Shown here one piece after another: positions 10,026 to 10,785 of a stretch of 10,785 nucleotides of DNA. Within the stretch, counting starts at the first letter, position 1; each line of letters begins with the position of its first letter. The notes beneath the pieces were generated by a model that saw nothing but the letters and a program-made list of their open reading frames with translations, did not search any database and was not told the origin of the DNA. The stretch is from Aurantiacibacter poecillastricola. GTDB taxonomy: Bacteria > Pseudomonadota > Alphaproteobacteria > Sphingomonadales > Sphingomonadaceae. The position numbers and the translations under genes were made by a program. The stretch is taken from positions 1-10,785 of the forward strand of contig NZ_JAVAMS010000015.1 in the NCBI RefSeq assembly GCF_030730945.1, read 5' to 3'.

Positions 10026-10785
10026 ATGCGCTGGATGGTCGAGCGGGACTGGGTACAGGTCTCCCACGAGATGGCGGCAATGGTAGGCGCGGGCGCGTTG
10101 CCGCAACGCCCCTGGCCGGCCGAACCGGTTGCGCTCAGCTACACGCTCGGCTGCGTCGGTACCCCTGCCACGGTCCGCTGGCATGCCGATCCCTCCGCCG
10201 CGACGCTCGGCGACGACCAGCTTCTCCTGATCGTCTCCGCCTCGGCGATCGAGCGGCTGTTCGGCGCGCTGCCCGAGGGGCGCGACGGCGCCTTCCACAT
10301 CACCCGCGAACTGCGCGAGATCGCCCTGGCCATCCGCGACTGCGACATGCCCGAAGGCGCGCGCGAGCCCTACCGTCTCGCCAAGAGCATCGAATTGCTG
10401 TGCGATACGCTGCGCCTGATCGGGGACAGCGCGCTGGTTCCGGTGCTGGGGGAGAGCCATTTGTCACAGGAGGACAGCCGCCGCATCCTCAATGCAAGGT
10501 CGATGATCGACGAGCGCTGGGCGGAGAAGCTGACGCTCGACACGCTGTCGCGCGCCTGCGGTCTCAACCGCGCCAAGCTGACCCGCGGTTTCCGCGACAT
10601 GTTCGACTGTTCGATCGCCGATGCGCTGGCCGAGAAACGGCTCGAGGGTGCGAAGATGCTGCTCCTGTCGACCGACCTGCCGGTCGCATCGGTCGGCTAT
10701 CGCTGCGGCTATCTCAACAATGCCAGCTTCACCCGCGCCTTCCGTCGCCGCTTCGGCACCGCGCCGACCCAGTATCGCGCGCGGA
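10026..10785 (+). CDS. AraC-family transcriptional regulator (PchR-like), cut by the window edge
   Basis: The frame runs open for 253 codons to the right edge. The C-terminal AraC DNA-binding domain begins at about residue 155. Its first helix-turn-helix is LTLDTLSRACGLNRAKL (from residue 169), and the second, in GYRCGYLNNASFTRAFRRR, is followed by the AraC signature ending FGTAPTQYRAR. The conserved domain is therefore essentially complete and few residues should be missing. The N-terminal half is divergent. The helical stretch around residues 96-138 (REIALAIRDC..., YRLAKSIELLCDTLRL) resembles the linker of PchR-type regulators, which sense an imported ligand and switch on its TonB-dependent receptor. 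The ATG at 10026 has AGGA 7 nt upstream; ATG 10035 is an alternative. It follows the MFS gene and its paired operator, and is the obvious candidate to control the receptor locus. Confidence 0.85.
   Translation, partial: MRWMVERDWVQVSHEMAAMVGAGALPQRPWPAEPVALSYTLGCVGTPATVRWHADPSAATLGDDQLLLIVSASAIERLFGALPEGRDGAFHITRELREIALAIRDCDMPEGAREPYRLAKSIELLCDTLRLIGDSALVPVLGESHLSQEDSRRILNARSMIDERWAEKLTLDTLSRACGLNRAKLTRGFRDMFDCSIADALAEKRLEGAKMLLLSTDLPVASVGYRCGYLNNASFTRAFRRRFGTAPTQYRAR

Overview
The window is GC-rich DNA from an alphaproteobacterium, most likely a sphingomonad (Sphingomonas, Sphingobium or a relative). I infer this from the codon bias, the gene types (TonB-dependent receptor, spinster-like MFS carrier, HSL-type esterase, FAD oxidase) and their arrangement. 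No tRNA, rRNA, CRISPR array or insertion sequence was seen. No gene-free gap exceeds 300 bases.

Left block (1-2487): a stress operon on the minus strand. A small Hsp20-type chaperone (1812-2234) is followed, with an ATGA overlap, by a Lon protease whose C-terminal third lies beyond the left edge. The leader carries a heat-shock (sigma-32) promoter candidate, a weaker general-stress (EcfG-type) candidate and a strong hairpin next to the ribosome binding site. The 253-bp gap to the divergent esterase gene holds these elements.

Right block (2488-10785): genes that all read rightward and look like a catabolic and uptake locus. In order they are a type B carboxylesterase, a TonB-dependent outer-membrane receptor, an LDHD/GlcD-type FAD-linked oxidase, an HSL-family alpha/beta hydrolase, a 12-helix MFS carrier and an AraC-family regulator cut by the right edge. 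Receptor through MFS carrier are tightly packed (8-nt gap, 55-nt gap with a hairpin, 17-nt overlap) and probably form one transcript. The simplest reading is that an ester-containing compound enters through the receptor, crosses the inner membrane by the MFS carrier, is cleaved by the two esterases, and one product (perhaps a D-2-hydroxy acid) is oxidised by the flavoprotein. The substrate is unknown.

Two observations stand out. First, the receptor gene is interrupted by one in-frame TAA (4714-4716) between the plug and barrel parts, while the remaining roughly 500 codons are intact. This is a fresh nonsense mutation, a sequencing error, or a stop that is read through. Second, a 15-bp palindromic motif, ACCTNTCNGANAGGT, occurs as two pairs in only two places: ahead of the receptor (4038-4068) and ahead of the AraC-type regulator (9961-9998). 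This suggests a dedicated, self-regulated control circuit for the locus.
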